The position numbers and the translations under genes were made by a program. The notes under the pieces were generated by a model that was not told the DNA's origin, ran no database searches, and worked only from the letters and a program-made list of their open reading frames with translations. DNA of 64,000 nt, from the NCBI RefSeq assembly GCF_003335215.1, contig NZ_QPGB01000001.1, positions 802,528-866,527 on the forward strand, written 5' to 3'. The DNA is from Parvibium lacunae. GTDB taxonomy: Bacteria > Pseudomonadota > Gammaproteobacteria > Burkholderiales > Burkholderiaceae_D. Positions 9,411-18,617 of the stretch are shown piece after piece. Each line of letters begins with the position of its first letter. Position 1 is the first letter of the stretch.

Positions 9411-12400
9411 TTATTTACCGTAACCACCACCGCCAGGGGTTTCGATGACAAAGGTGTCATTGACCCCAACTTCAATACTGGCGGTAGAACCCAGAATCTC
9501 GACTTGACCATTGGCGCGAACGACATAGTTCTTCCCGACTTGCCCAGGTTGCCCACCAGCCATGCCAAAAGGTTGAACTACACGGTTATTCGATAGGATC
9601 GAAGCAGTCATAGGCTCCAGGAAACGTACTTTGCGTACGCCGCCATTCCCACCGTGATACTGCCCGGCCCCACCAGAACCATGACGGATAGCGTAGCTTT
9701 CCAAACGGACCGGATAGCGCCACTCAAACACTTCGGGATCGGTCAAACGCGAGTTGGTCATGTGGGTTTGCACCACATCCGTACCATTAAAGCCTGGGCC
9801 GGCACCCGAACCACCAGAAATGGTTTCGTAGTACTGGTACTTCTCGTTACCGAAGGTGAAGTTATTCATGGTCGCTTGAGCCGAGGCCATAACACCTAAT
9901 GCACCGTACAGCGCATTGGTAATCACGCTCGACGTTTCAACGTTGCCCGACACCACAGCAGCGGGGTAACGCGGATTCAGCATGCAACCTTCCGGCACGA
10001 TCACCTTAATGGGCTTCAAGCAACCGGCGTTCATCGGAATATCATCATTCACGAGGGTACGGAACACATACAGTACTGCAGCCATCGTAATTGCTTTGGG
10101 GGCATTGAAGTTATTCGGTTGTTGCTCAGCGGTACCGGTGAAATCAATCACTGCAGAACGCGCTGCTTGATCCACACTGACCTTCACTTTAATGGTGGCA
10201 CCATTATCGAAGGCATAGCTGTACTCGCCATCTTTCAGTGCGGTAATCACACGGCGCACCGCTTCTTCCGCATTGTCTTGCACGTGCTTCATGTAGGCTT
10301 TCACCACTTCTAAGCTGAAGTGATCAACCATAGACAGCAATTCATCCACGCCTTTTTGGTTAGCTGCAATTTGCGCGCGTAAGTCGGCCAGGTTCTGTTC
10401 CACGTTACGGGCGGGATACTTGCCAGAAGTCAGCAGCTCAATGGTTTCTTTCTCACGGAAACGACCGGCTTCAACCAGCTTGAAGTTATCAATGAGGACG
10501 CCCTCTTCTTCCACATGGCTGCTATCCGCAGGCATCGAACCGGGGGTAATGCCGCCGATATCGGCATGGTGGCCACGTGACCCCACATAGAACAAGACTT
10601 CTTTACCTGTACGATCAAAGACGGGGGTAATCACCGTAACATCCGGCAAATGGGTGCCGCCGTTGTAAGGATCGTTCAGCACATACACATCACCGGGTTG
10701 CATGCTGCTGGCGTTCTCGGTAATCACCGTTTTAATACTTTCACCCATCGAACCCAAGTGAACGGGTACGTGTGGTGCGTTGGCAATCAAGTTACCCGCT
10801 GCATCAAAAATCGCGCACGAAAAGTCTAAACGCTCTTTAATGTTGACGGAGTAAGCCGTATTCGCTAGACGGAAGCCCATCTGTTCAGCAATACTCATGA
10901 ACAGGTTATTGAACACTTCCAACATGACGGGATCCGCTTCGGTGCCCATGGCTTTTTTCTGCTTGCGGGCAACCACACGGTTCAGAACCAAATGATTCAA
11001 CGCGGTCACCTCGGCTTGCCAACCGGGTTCGACGATGGTGGTCGCATTTTTTTCCGCAATAATCGCGGGACCGTTGATGACATCACCTGGGCGAGTATCT
11101 TCACGTTTGTACAGGCCGGTGTCATGCCATTCACCGGCTGAATACATTTTGACAGTTTCAGCAGGCTGCACATGACCAGCACGGGGGGCCAGATTTTCTG
11201 CGGTTTCATCCGGTGCATCGGAAGCGCCAATCGCTTCAACCGAAATCGCTTCCACAATCAAACGCTTGTCGGGCATCAAGAAGGCAAAACGCTGGCGATA
11301 AGCAGCTTCAAAGTGACCAATGATTTGGTCCAAACGCTCGTAGTTCACCATCAAGGCGGTATCGGTACCTTCGTATTTGACATGAACGCGTTGTAGTACG
11401 CGAATACGGTCTTCCGTCACGCCTTGGCGCAGAATCGCGGCACGGGCATCATCGGCCAGGGCTTTCAATTCGGCTTCAATCTTGGCCAAGTTGCCTTGTG
11501 CCAATTCGATTTCCAAGCTCTTTTCACGCAGCGCTGCTTGGTCGGCTAGGCCCATGCCATACGCGGACAAGACGCCCGCAAAGGGGTGTGCAAACACACG
11601 GGTCATACCCAATGCATCGGCGACCAAACAGGCATGCTGACCACCGGCTCCCCCAAAGGTAGACAAGGTGTACTCCGTGACGTCATGGCCACGCTGCACG
11701 GAAATTTTCTTCACCGCATTGGCCATTGCACCAACCGCCACCTCGATAAAGCCTTCAGCGACTTCTTCAGGAGTTTTACGAATCCCGGTGCTTTGGTAAA
11801 TCTTGTCGGCCAGCTCGCTAAATTTCTGCACTACGACGTCGCGATCCAGCGCTTGATCCGCATTCGGACCAAACACTTTGGGGAAGTGGGCTGGCTGAAT
11901 TTTGCCAAGCATCACGTTACAGTCAGTCGTCGCTAATGGACCGCCACGACGATAGCTAGCAGGGCCGGGGTTCGCACCCGCTGAATCGGGACCAACACGA
12001 TAGCGACTGCCATCGAAGTTCAGTACAGAACCACCACCGGCGGCAACCGTATGAATACTCATCATCGGCGCACGCATCCGCACACCGGCAACTTGCGTTT
12101 CAAATTCGCGCTCGAACTCACCGGCAAAGTGCGATACGTCGGTGGAAGTACCACCCATATCAAAACCAATCACTTTGTCAAAGCCAGCCAATTGCGCCGT
12201 CCGCACCATACCGACAATACCGCCAGCTGGGCCAGACAAAATGGAGTCTTTACCTTGAAAAGCATGCGCGTCGGTCAAGCCACCACTGGATTGCATGAAC
12301 AACAGGCGCACGCCTTCCATCTGACTGGCGACTTGATTCACATAACGACGCAGAATGGGTGACAGATAAGCATCGACCACAGCGGTATCGCCGCGTGAGA

Positions 12401-13025
12401 CCAGCTTCATCAAGGGACTAACTTCGTTAGAAACTGATACTTGGGTAAAGCCGATTTTACGCGCGATTTCGGCCACGCGATTTTCGTGCTGCGTAAAACG
12501 ATAACCGTGCATAAACACAATCGCCAAGGCCCGCAGTCCCTTACCATAGGCGGCTTGCAAATCGCGCGTCACTTGAGCTTCATCTAAAGCTTCAACCACT
12601 TCACCTTGGGCACCAATCCGCTCATTCGCCTCCACGACTTCTGAATACAGCAATTCAGGCAACTGGATGTTCTGGTCAAACAAACGTGGGCGGTTTTGAT
12701 AGGCAATGCGCAAGGCATCGTGGAAACCTTTAGTGATACAGAGTACGGTGGGATCACCCTTGCGCTCAAGCAAGGCATTGGTCGCCACGGTCGTGCCCAT
12801 TTTTACGGCTTCGACTAATTCCGGGGTAATCGGCTCATTCGCCTTTAGCCCTAATAAATGCCGAATCCCAGCAACAGCAGCATCTTTGTACTGTTCAGGG
12901 TTTTCCGAGAGTAATTTGTGCGTGATGAGAGACCCGTCTGGTTTTTTGGCCACGATATCGGTAAAGGTACCGCCTCGGTCAATCCAGAATTGCCATCTAT
13001 CCTGCTGCGTTTGGTCTTGTCTCAT
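9411..13025 (-). CDS. 5-oxoprolinase (ATP-hydrolysing), fused HyuA-HyuB type
   Basis: Predicted to hydrolyse 5-oxo-L-proline (pyroglutamate) to glutamate with ATP. At about 1204 residues it has the full length of the fused enzyme. The N-terminal half is the HyuA/actin-like ATPase part (DRGGTFTDIVA near residue 20; GFDMGGTSTDVSHFAG near 290). The C-terminal half is the HyuB part (DVYVLNDPYNGGTHLPDVTV; the end ETPGGGGYG is typical). I chose the ATG at 13025, preceded by AAGGAAAGG; a GTG one codon upstream is possible. A hydantoinase cannot be excluded from sequence alone, but the neighbouring pyroglutamate-type TRAP binding proteins support oxoprolinase. The regulator gene upstream ends 16 bases away and is probably co-transcribed. 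Confidence 0.88.
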   Translation of the reverse strand: MRQDQTQQDRWQFWIDRGGTFTDIVAKKPDGSLITHKLLSENPEQYKDAAVAGIRHLLGLKANEPITPELVEAVKMGTTVATNALLERKGDPTVLCITKGFHDALRIAYQNRPRLFDQNIQLPELLYSEVVEANERIGAQGEVVEALDEAQVTRDLQAAYGKGLRALAIVFMHGYRFTQHENRVAEIARKIGFTQVSVSNEVSPLMKLVSRGDTAVVDAYLSPILRRYVNQVASQMEGVRLLFMQSSGGLTDAHAFQGKDSILSGPAGGIVGMVRTAQLAGFDKVIGFDMGGTSTDVSHFAGEFEREFETQVAGVRMRAPMMSIHTVAAGGGSVLNFDGSRYRVGPDSAGANPGPASYRRGGPLATTDCNVMLGKIQPAHFPKVFGPNADQALDRDVVVQKFSELADKIYQSTGIRKTPEEVAEGFIEVAVGAMANAVKKISVQRGHDVTEYTLSTFGGAGGQHACLVADALGMTRVFAHPFAGVLSAYGMGLADQAALREKSLEIELAQGNLAKIEAELKALADDARAAILRQGVTEDRIRVLQRVHVKYEGTDTALMVNYERLDQIIGHFEAAYRQRFAFLMPDKRLIVEAISVEAIGASDAPDETAENLAPRAGHVQPAETVKMYSAGEWHDTGLYKREDTRPGDVINGPAIIAEKNATTIVEPGWQAEVTALNHLVLNRVVARKQKKAMGTEADPVMLEVFNNLFMSIAEQMGFRLANTAYSVNIKERLDFSCAIFDAAGNLIANAPHVPVHLGSMGESIKTVITENASSMQPGDVYVLNDPYNGGTHLPDVTVITPVFDRTGKEVLFYVGSRGHHADIGGITPGSMPADSSHVEEEGVLIDNFKLVEAGRFREKETIELLTSGKYPARNVEQNLADLRAQIAANQKGVDELLSMVDHFSLEVVKAYMKHVQDNAEEAVRRVITALKDGEYSYAFDNGATIKVKVSVDQAARSAVIDFTGTAEQQPNNFNAPKAITMAAVLYVFRTLVNDDIPMNAGCLKPIKVIVPEGCMLNPRYPAAVVSGNVETSSVITNALYGALGVMASAQATMNNFTFGNEKYQYYETISGGSGAGPGFNGTDVVQTHMTNSRLTDPEVFEWRYPVRLESYAIRHGSGGAGQYHGGNGGVRKVRFLEPMTASILSNNRVVQPFGMAGGQPGQVGKNYVVRANGQVEILGSTASIEVGVNDTFVIETPGGGGYGK

Positions 13026-13041
13026 CACGCCTTTCCTTTCA

Positions 13042-13635
13042 TCATAGTGAACTAGCCGCTCGTGCCGCCTGGTCGTAAAGACCCGACATCATTCGTAAGA
13101 AGCGCGCCAACTCACCCAGGGTCTGATTGTCTGAACCATCAGGCGCCAAGCCAGTAATGAGACATTTCTCACGAATATCACGATATTTATTAACGAATTT
13201 CTGCCCTAACTCGGTGGTGGCATAGGTCACTTCCTTGCCATTTTTTTCCGCCTCAACGACGCCGAGTGTGATTAATTTTTTAAGGGAATAACTGACAACA
13301 TGGGTGTCTTCCATATTCAATATGAAACAAATGTCTGCCAGTTTTTTGTAACGCGCCCGGTGATTAACGTGATGCAAAACCAGCACATCCATGGTGGTTA
13401 AATCACGCAACCCAGCCGCTGCCATGCAACGCATCACCCAACGATTAAAGGCATTGGAAGCGATGATCATCCCAAACTCAAACTCGGAGAGCTCTCGGCT
13501 TTTCGGTGAGACCAAATGTGCTGACGAAACGATCAAATTCAGATCAATATCATCAGCCACTTGGGGGACAGTGGTTTGGCTTTGCAGCATTTTGTTCGCG
13601 TTTCCTGTTCCTTTGCGCATTTCAACAATCTCCAT
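13042..13635 (-). CDS. Winged-helix (MarR-like, COG5631-type) transcriptional regulator
   Basis: DNA-binding protein of 197 residues. The central region (LTTMDVLVLHHVNHRARYKKLADICFI, then EDTHVVSYSLKKLITLGVV) is a MarR-like winged helix with recognition helix and wing, followed by a C-terminal helical tail. It matches the predicted winged-helix regulators commonly found beside TRAP transporter genes. It is divergent from the dctP genes and immediately precedes the oxoprolinase gene on the same strand, so it is the natural candidate for controlling both directions of this locus. The effector may be pyroglutamate or glutamate (inference). Confidence 0.8.
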   Translation of the reverse strand: MEIVEMRKGTGNANKMLQSQTTVPQVADDIDLNLIVSSAHLVSPKSRELSEFEFGMIIASNAFNRWVMRCMAAAGLRDLTTMDVLVLHHVNHRARYKKLADICFILNMEDTHVVSYSLKKLITLGVVEAEKNGKEVTYATTELGQKFVNKYRDIREKCLITGLAPDGSDNQTLGELARFLRMMSGLYDQAARAASSL

Positions 13636-13699
13636 AAATGGGTAATAACAAAACCCGAGAGATTAACCGAAATTATTTTTGCATGTTGTTAATAATTTG

Positions 13700-13727
13700 T
13701 TGACATTTTATTGTCATAGTATATAAA
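13700..13727 (+). promoter_or_regulatory. Sigma-70 promoter of the TRAP transporter unit
   Basis: TTGACA (13700-13705), a 16-base spacer and TATAAA (13722-13727) lie about 60 bases before the first dctP start, in a strongly AT-rich spacer. The -35 box is part of a small dyad (TGACA, 6 bases, TGTCA), a plausible operator for the divergent regulator. Confidence 0.7.
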
Positions 13728-13731
13728 CTTC

Positions 13732-13766
13732 AAGTACAAAATAAAATAATTTTTAAATCTGTACTT
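13732..13766. promoter_or_regulatory. Inverted repeat AAGTACA / TGTACTT in the leader of dctP
   Basis: Perfect 7-bp arms (13732-13738 and 13760-13766) separated by 21 AT-rich bases, just downstream of the predicted -10 box. It may be a regulator site that would block the promoter when occupied. This is an inference from position and symmetry. Confidence 0.4.
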
Positions 13767-13787
13767 AGCGGTAGTTCGGAGACGCCC

Positions 13788-14831
13788 ATGCAATACAGGT
13801 CCTGGTTTTATACCAAGCGGCTGCAGATATTAGCCGCACTCAATTTGTCATTAGTGTTGCTGGTTGGGATGCAGTCTAGTCACGCCCAGCAGGTAACCCA
13901 GTGGCAATTCAGCACGTCTTACCCAGAAGATAACTTTCACACTGCGAATATCAAACAATTCGCCCGTGAGCTCGAAATCGCGACCAATGGAAAAATCAAA
14001 GTTGAGGTTTTTCCTAATGGCACCCTGATTAAACAAAAAGAGATCTTCGCTGGCGTTAAGGCGGGAAAAGCCGCAGGCGGTGAGGTAATTCTCTCAAGCT
14101 TAGCGAATATCAATCAATTATTTGGGGTCGATTCCATTCCCTTCTTGCTGTTTGGCTATGAAGATGCAAAACGCTTGTGGCAGCTCTCTCGTGCTCAAAT
14201 CGTTAAAGCGATGGAGCAAGAAGGGGTAGTTTTATTATTTAGTGTACCCTGGCCCCCACAAGGTTTGTATTCAACCAAAGTCATCAGCAGCATTAAAGAT
14301 TTGCAAGGTAGCAAAATCAGAACCTATAACAATGCAACCCAACGCATTTCTGAGCTGGTTAAAGCGCAGGGCGTGAATGTTGCCTCTGCCGATGTCCAGA
14401 AATATTTACAAGAAAAACAGGTCGATGCGCTAATTACCTCGGCAGCTACTGGTTTGGATATTAAAGCCTGGGAAACCGTGAAATATTTCCATCCTGTTAA
14501 TGCCTGGATTCCAAAAAATGTTGTTTTTGTTAATCGAGAAACGTTTAACAAACTCACTCCTGAGGAAAGAAGCTTGGTGATGAAAATTTCTCAAGCGGCA
14601 GAAGAGCGTGGCTGGCGAGCAAGCGAAGAAAAAAACCGTGAATTCCAGGCACAACTGGCTGCTAAGGGCCAGAAGATTATCGAACCAAGTGCAATACTGT
14701 ATTCAGAATTCCGGCGTCTGGGTGAAACCTTGACCCGAGAGTGGCTCAAAACGGCTGGACAAGACGGTTTAACTGTCCTATTACAGTACGAAGTAGAGCG
14801 CTTTAACCTACCGAAGGGTCAAAAGCCATAA
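13788..14831 (+). CDS. TRAP transporter substrate-binding protein, pyroglutamate (DctP6/7) type, copy 1
   Basis: Periplasmic binding protein of a tripartite ATP-independent transporter, 347 residues. It has a Sec signal peptide (hydrophobic core LAALNLSLVLLVG, cleavage after SHA). The mature protein shows the family features, including SVPWPPQG near residue 160 and an Arg-containing segment KIRTYNNATQR that usually binds the ligand carboxylate. It is clearly paralogous to the next gene. In Bordetella pertussis the tandem receptors DctP6 and DctP7 bind pyroglutamate. The same tandem arrangement here, next to a 5-oxoprolinase, supports that ligand. A CGGAG sequence precedes the start. Confidence 0.87.
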   Translation: MQYRSWFYTKRLQILAALNLSLVLLVGMQSSHAQQVTQWQFSTSYPEDNFHTANIKQFARELEIATNGKIKVEVFPNGTLIKQKEIFAGVKAGKAAGGEVILSSLANINQLFGVDSIPFLLFGYEDAKRLWQLSRAQIVKAMEQEGVVLLFSVPWPPQGLYSTKVISSIKDLQGSKIRTYNNATQRISELVKAQGVNVASADVQKYLQEKQVDALITSAATGLDIKAWETVKYFHPVNAWIPKNVVFVNRETFNKLTPEERSLVMKISQAAEERGWRASEEKNREFQAQLAAKGQKIIEPSAILYSEFRRLGETLTREWLKTAGQDGLTVLLQYEVERFNLPKGQKP

Positions 14832-14883
14832 GCACTTGGCTTTTGACAATGCGGTTTTTTTAACCTTGCATAGGAGACAGACG

Positions 14884-15873
14884 ATGCAAACCCTGAAACG
14901 TCGTGCAGTTAAAGCGAGTTTACTCGCTAGTTTAATGGCCCCCCTCTTCGCTTTTGCGCAGACCAAATGGGATCTGGCAAGCGCTTACCCAATCAGCAAT
15001 CCACATACCGTGACCCTGCAGCAGTTCGCCAAGGATTTAGATACAGCGACAGCGGGTAAATTAAAAGTGACCGTACACCCTAACGGCTCGCTGGTTAAAG
15101 CACCTGAAATCAAACGGGCGATGGTTTCCGGCCAGATTGCCATGGGTGAAGTCATTATGAGTATTCTTGAAAACGAGAATGCAATTTTTGGTCTTGACTC
15201 CGTGCCATTCCTAGCAAGCAGCTTTGGTCAAGCAGAACGCTTATGGAATGCTCAGCGCCCTGCAGTTGAAAAAATCCTCGATGCACAAGGGATCAAACTA
15301 CTCTACGCCGTGCCTTGGCCTCCCCAAGGGATGTTCGCCAAAAAACCGGTCAACGAAGTCGCCGACCTCAAGGGCCTCAAATGGCGCGCCTACAACCCAA
15401 CCACACAACGGATCGCGAAAGAGTATGGCGCTCAGCCTGTCACGATTCAGGCTTCAGAGCTCTCACAAGCACTGGCTACCGGTGTGGTTGAAGCCTTTAT
15501 GACCTCTGCCGCAACCGGGGTAGATTCGAAGGTTTGGGAAGGTGGTGTAAATCGTTTTTACACTGTCGATGCTTGGTTGCCTAAAAACATGGTGATTGTG
15601 AGTAAATCAGCGTTCAATCAATTGGATGCCGCAACGCAAGCCGCCATCGTGAAAACCGCCAAAGAAACTGAAGTCAAGGGCTGGAACCGCATGAAAGGCT
15701 ACACCAATGACACCATTGAAACGTTGAAGAAAAATGGTGTTGAGGTTGCGGCACCAAGCCAGTCGTTCTCCCAAGAAATGATTCGCTTTGGGGTTGGCTC
15801 ACTGAAAGATTGGTTGGCAAAAACAGGGGCTGATGGTCAAGCAATTATTGACACATACAACGCCAAGAAATAA
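14884..15873 (+). CDS. TRAP transporter substrate-binding protein, pyroglutamate (DctP6/7) type, copy 2
   Basis: Second periplasmic receptor, 329 residues, paralogous to the previous gene along its whole length (shared VPWPPQG, YNxxTQRI, SAATGxD and PKN(V/M)V motifs). The start is the ATG at 14884 (MQTLKRRAVKASLLASLM), which follows AGGAGAC and gives a normal signal peptide ending AFA. An upstream in-frame ATG would add a non-signal extension. The ligand-binding segment is LKWRAYNPTTQRI. The two receptors may differ in affinity or ligand while sharing one permease. A strong hairpin-terminator follows before the permease genes. Confidence 0.88.
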   Translation: MQTLKRRAVKASLLASLMAPLFAFAQTKWDLASAYPISNPHTVTLQQFAKDLDTATAGKLKVTVHPNGSLVKAPEIKRAMVSGQIAMGEVIMSILENENAIFGLDSVPFLASSFGQAERLWNAQRPAVEKILDAQGIKLLYAVPWPPQGMFAKKPVNEVADLKGLKWRAYNPTTQRIAKEYGAQPVTIQASELSQALATGVVEAFMTSAATGVDSKVWEGGVNRFYTVDAWLPKNMVIVSKSAFNQLDAATQAAIVKTAKETEVKGWNRMKGYTNDTIETLKKNGVEVAAPSQSFSQEMIRFGVGSLKDWLAKTGADGQAIIDTYNAKK

Positions 15874-15909
15874 TTTGATTGACGTCTTAATTTGTAATTT
15901 GTAGCTTAC

Positions 15910-15971
15910 AGGCAGCGGCTCGTCGTCCACCCAATGTCTCCTCGTACATTGTTAAGCCGCTGCCTTTTTTA
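15910..15971 (+). terminator. Intra-operon terminator/attenuator between dctP and dctQ
   Basis: A perfect 11-bp outer stem (15910-15920 with 15955-15965) encloses an inner 6-bp stem (CAATGT / ACATTG) and is followed directly by TTTTTT. It has every mark of an intrinsic terminator, yet the same transcription unit continues into dctQ and dctM. No separate promoter is obvious between them. Partial read-through would give more binding protein than permease. Confidence 0.8.
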
Positions 15972-15988
15972 TTTTGCTGGAGAATCCT

Positions 15989-16609
15989 ATGGCTGAGCCC
16001 AATCATCTCAACCAGCTACTCAAGCCGCACCATGATGTGTTGGATGATGAGCTGGCCAATCGGAAGGTACATGGTATGCGCCGCTTCCTCGACTATGTTT
16101 ACAAAACGGCGGAAGTCTTGGCCGCCACCTGTATGTTTACGATTCTTTGCTTAATGATTTATTCCTCACTCGGCAGAGAATTAAATTTACCCACCACAGG
16201 GGTAGACGACCTGACCGCCTGGTTTAGCGCAGCAGCCGTTTTTCTGGCCATCGCCGCAACCTTCAAGAATGGGGAGATGGTTCGTGTCGGGTTGTGGATT
16301 GAGAAGCTTAATCCGGCTAAACGACATGCTATCGAGATCTTCACTTTATCCACCGCAACAATAGCTTGCGGATACATGTTGTATGCCATCTGTAGCTATG
16401 TTTATCAGAGCTATATCACTAATGAACCAACCCAGGGCTTACTCGTTATTCCTATCTGGATTCCGCAAATGACCGCTGTCACTGGTGTATTTCTATTTTT
16501 TATTGCCATTGTGGATGAATTGATCTGGGTTCTACGTGGCAATCGTCCTACTTATGTTGTCCAAGCCGAAGAGCGTTTGGCACGTGGCGAATTTGGTGAA
16601 GGAGCATAA
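15989..16609 (+). CDS. TRAP transporter small permease (DctQ)
   Basis: Small membrane subunit of the TRAP transporter, 206 residues with four hydrophobic segments, the usual number for DctQ. The first is AEVLAATCMFTILCLMIYSS and the last AVTGVFLFFIAIVDELIWVL. I chose the ATG at 15989, which is preceded by CTGGAG; a TTG five codons upstream lacks such a site. The stop lies two bases before the dctM start, so the two are translationally coupled. Confidence 0.87.
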   Translation: MAEPNHLNQLLKPHHDVLDDELANRKVHGMRRFLDYVYKTAEVLAATCMFTILCLMIYSSLGRELNLPTTGVDDLTAWFSAAAVFLAIAATFKNGEMVRVGLWIEKLNPAKRHAIEIFTLSTATIACGYMLYAICSYVYQSYITNEPTQGLLVIPIWIPQMTAVTGVFLFFIAIVDELIWVLRGNRPTYVVQAEERLARGEFGEGA

Positions 16610-16611
16610 AC

Positions 16612-17925
16612 ATGAGTACCGTTATGGTGGGATTAGTATTGCTGGTTGTGATGTCGTTCTTCTTGGCCACTGGGGTCTGGGTATCCTTGGCCCTGGCAAT
16701 TACAGGGTGGATTGGAATCTTTGCGTTTACCAATGCACAACCAGCAGGCATTCTCTTTAGTGCTTTCTGGGAATCTGCGGCATCATGGGAAATCGCTGCC
16801 CTCCCCCTCTTTATTTGGATGGGAGAGATTCTGTTTCGTACCAAGCTCTCTGAAGAGATGTTCGAAGGCTTGTCACCCTGGCTCAATTGGCTACCTGGGC
16901 GATTAATGCACGTCAATATTCTGGGCTGCGGGATTTTCGGCTCTGTCTCTGGCTCTTCTGCCGCAACCTGTGCAACGATTGCGAAAGTAGCCTTACCGGA
17001 GTTGAAAAAGCGAGGTTATGATTTTAACGTTTGCCTCGGCTCACTGGCTGGCGCAGGAACATTGGGTATTTTGATTCCCCCATCGATTACCATGGTGGTT
17101 TATGCGGTCGCCGCAGATGCCTCGATTATCAAAATTTTCTTGGCTGGCTTCCTCCCCGGTGCCTTGTTGATGGCCTTGTTTTCTGGCTACATCATTTACT
17201 GGTCATTGCGTAACCCAGACAAATGCCCGCCAGCTGAACCCTCAATGCCCTTCATGCAGCGGCTGTCTAAATCAAAAAAGTTGATCCCTGTCACTGGCTT
17301 GATCGTTTTTATTGTCTGGGTCTTGATTGCAGGCTATGCCACCGCGACTGAAGCCGCCGCCTTTGGTGTAGTTGGATCTTTTGCGATTGCCTGGTGGAGC
17401 GGTGGCTTGAGCTGGCAAACGTTCAAAGAAAGTCTGATGAATTCGACACGTCTATCCTGCATGATCATCATGATTCTGGCTGGGGCAGGCTTCTTGACTA
17501 AAGCCATGGCCTTTACTGGGGTGCCCACAGCCTTGGCAGAATGGGTTGCAAGCTTGAATCTCAGCCCCTGGCAATTGATCGCTGCCTTAACCATTGTTTA
17601 TTTACTGCTGGGAACGGCACTGGATGGTATTTCCATGATTGTGCTGACGACGGCTATCGTGATCCCGATGGTGCAAGCAGCAGGCTTTGATCTTATCTGG
17701 TTTGGTATTTTCCTGATTTTGTTGATTGAAATCGCGGAAGTAACTCCACCAGTTGGCTTTAACCTCTTCGTGCTGCAAACCATGACAGGAAAAGACAGCA
17801 TGGAAGTGGCAAAGGCATCGATTCCCTTCTTCTGCATGCTTTTGGTTGCGATTGCGTTGATTACCATCTTCCCTGAGATTGTGACCATCCTGCCAGACCT
17901 GCTCGTGACAAAACCAGGCGGCTAA
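16612..17925 (+). CDS. TRAP transporter large permease (DctM)
   Basis: Large membrane subunit that carries the sodium-coupled transport path, 437 residues with about twelve hydrophobic segments. Conserved features include GSVSGSSAATCATIAKVALPEL near residues 107-128 and LAGAGTLGILIPPSI near 142-156, followed by TEAAAFG in the second half. Its ribosome-binding site (GAAGGAG) lies within the end of dctQ. It is the last gene of the transporter unit and is followed by a clear terminator. The substrate is inferred as pyroglutamate from the receptors and the oxoprolinase. Confidence 0.92.
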   Translation: MSTVMVGLVLLVVMSFFLATGVWVSLALAITGWIGIFAFTNAQPAGILFSAFWESAASWEIAALPLFIWMGEILFRTKLSEEMFEGLSPWLNWLPGRLMHVNILGCGIFGSVSGSSAATCATIAKVALPELKKRGYDFNVCLGSLAGAGTLGILIPPSITMVVYAVAADASIIKIFLAGFLPGALLMALFSGYIIYWSLRNPDKCPPAEPSMPFMQRLSKSKKLIPVTGLIVFIVWVLIAGYATATEAAAFGVVGSFAIAWWSGGLSWQTFKESLMNSTRLSCMIIMILAGAGFLTKAMAFTGVPTALAEWVASLNLSPWQLIAALTIVYLLLGTALDGISMIVLTTAIVIPMVQAAGFDLIWFGIFLILLIEIAEVTPPVGFNLFVLQTMTGKDSMEVAKASIPFFCMLLVAIALITIFPEIVTILPDLLVTKPGG

Positions 17926-17955
17926 GTCGCTGTACTTATAACATCGCCCTTAAGC

Positions 17956-17985
17956 AAAGGCCACTCAACTGAGTGGCCTTTTTTA
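17956..17985 (+). terminator. Rho-independent terminator of the TRAP unit
   Basis: Near-perfect hairpin (AAGGCCACTCA / TGAGTGGCCTT) with a tiny loop, followed by a T run, about 30 bases after the dctM stop. Confidence 0.9.
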
Positions 17986-18020
17986 TTTCTCTGTGGTCAA
18001 TCAGAACAAGAGGAAATCAA

Positions 18021-18617
18021 TTAGATACGCCCTGCACTGGCTGAGCGGCTGGCACGATTAACCCGAGTAAGAACAACGGGCTGTTTGATCGCTGGCCCAG
18101 TTGCTTGCGCATCCTGCCATTGCGCCAGGATTTGCGCCGCTTGCTGTGACGTAGATCGCACCCAGCGCCCTTGCCATTCGCCAATCACAGTAACCCCATC
18201 GATAGACTCTTCAGCCCAAAATTCAAAGACAGGCGTATTCACTTGCTGGCTGAGCACACTATCGAGCTCGACCTCGGCCACAATCTGAACGGTAACGCCA
18301 GTCCCAAACCGAAAATAGTGGCCTTGGTAACTGTCCGCTGCATCTTGCTTGGGCTGCAAGTAGAGCTGAATCAAGTTATCGCCAAGCTTGCCACGGTAAA
18401 CCCCGGCGACTTCTTGACGTATATCGACCATGGCAGACTGCGCTGCCAGGCGACGAGCGGCGCCGCTAAGGCCCGCAAGCATCATTGGATAGGCGAATAA
18501 ACGAGTTAATACGGTGCGACGCTCTAAAGCACTCGGTTGCGGTTGCTCTGGGCCTCTCTGATATGCGGCCTTACTCCGCCTCAAGATAGACCTCACCCCA
18601 CAAATCATGGGCGTCAT
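18021..18617 (-). CDS. Hypothetical exported protein
   Basis: I do not recognise this protein. The frame encodes up to 198 residues. Around residues 32-60 there is a basic stretch ([10 protein letters not shown]), then a hydrophobic segment ([16 protein letters not shown]) and a possible cleavage site after LAAQ. This suggests export or membrane attachment. The remainder is rich in beta-prone segments ([42 protein letters not shown]) and contains no catalytic motif I can name. The longest frame overlaps the 3' end of rimO by 47 bases, so a shorter start inside it is quite possible. It follows rimO on the same strand and is probably co-transcribed. Confidence 0.55.
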   Translation of the reverse strand: MTPMICGVRSILRRSKAAYQRGPEQPQPSALERRTVLTRLFAYPMMLAGLSGAARRLAAQSAMVDIRQEVAGVYRGKLGDNLIQLYLQPKQDAADSYQGHYFRFGTGVTVQIVAEVELDSVLSQQVNTPVFEFWAEESIDGVTVIGEWQGRWVRSTSQQAAQILAQWQDAQATGPAIKQPVVLTRVNRASRSASAGRI

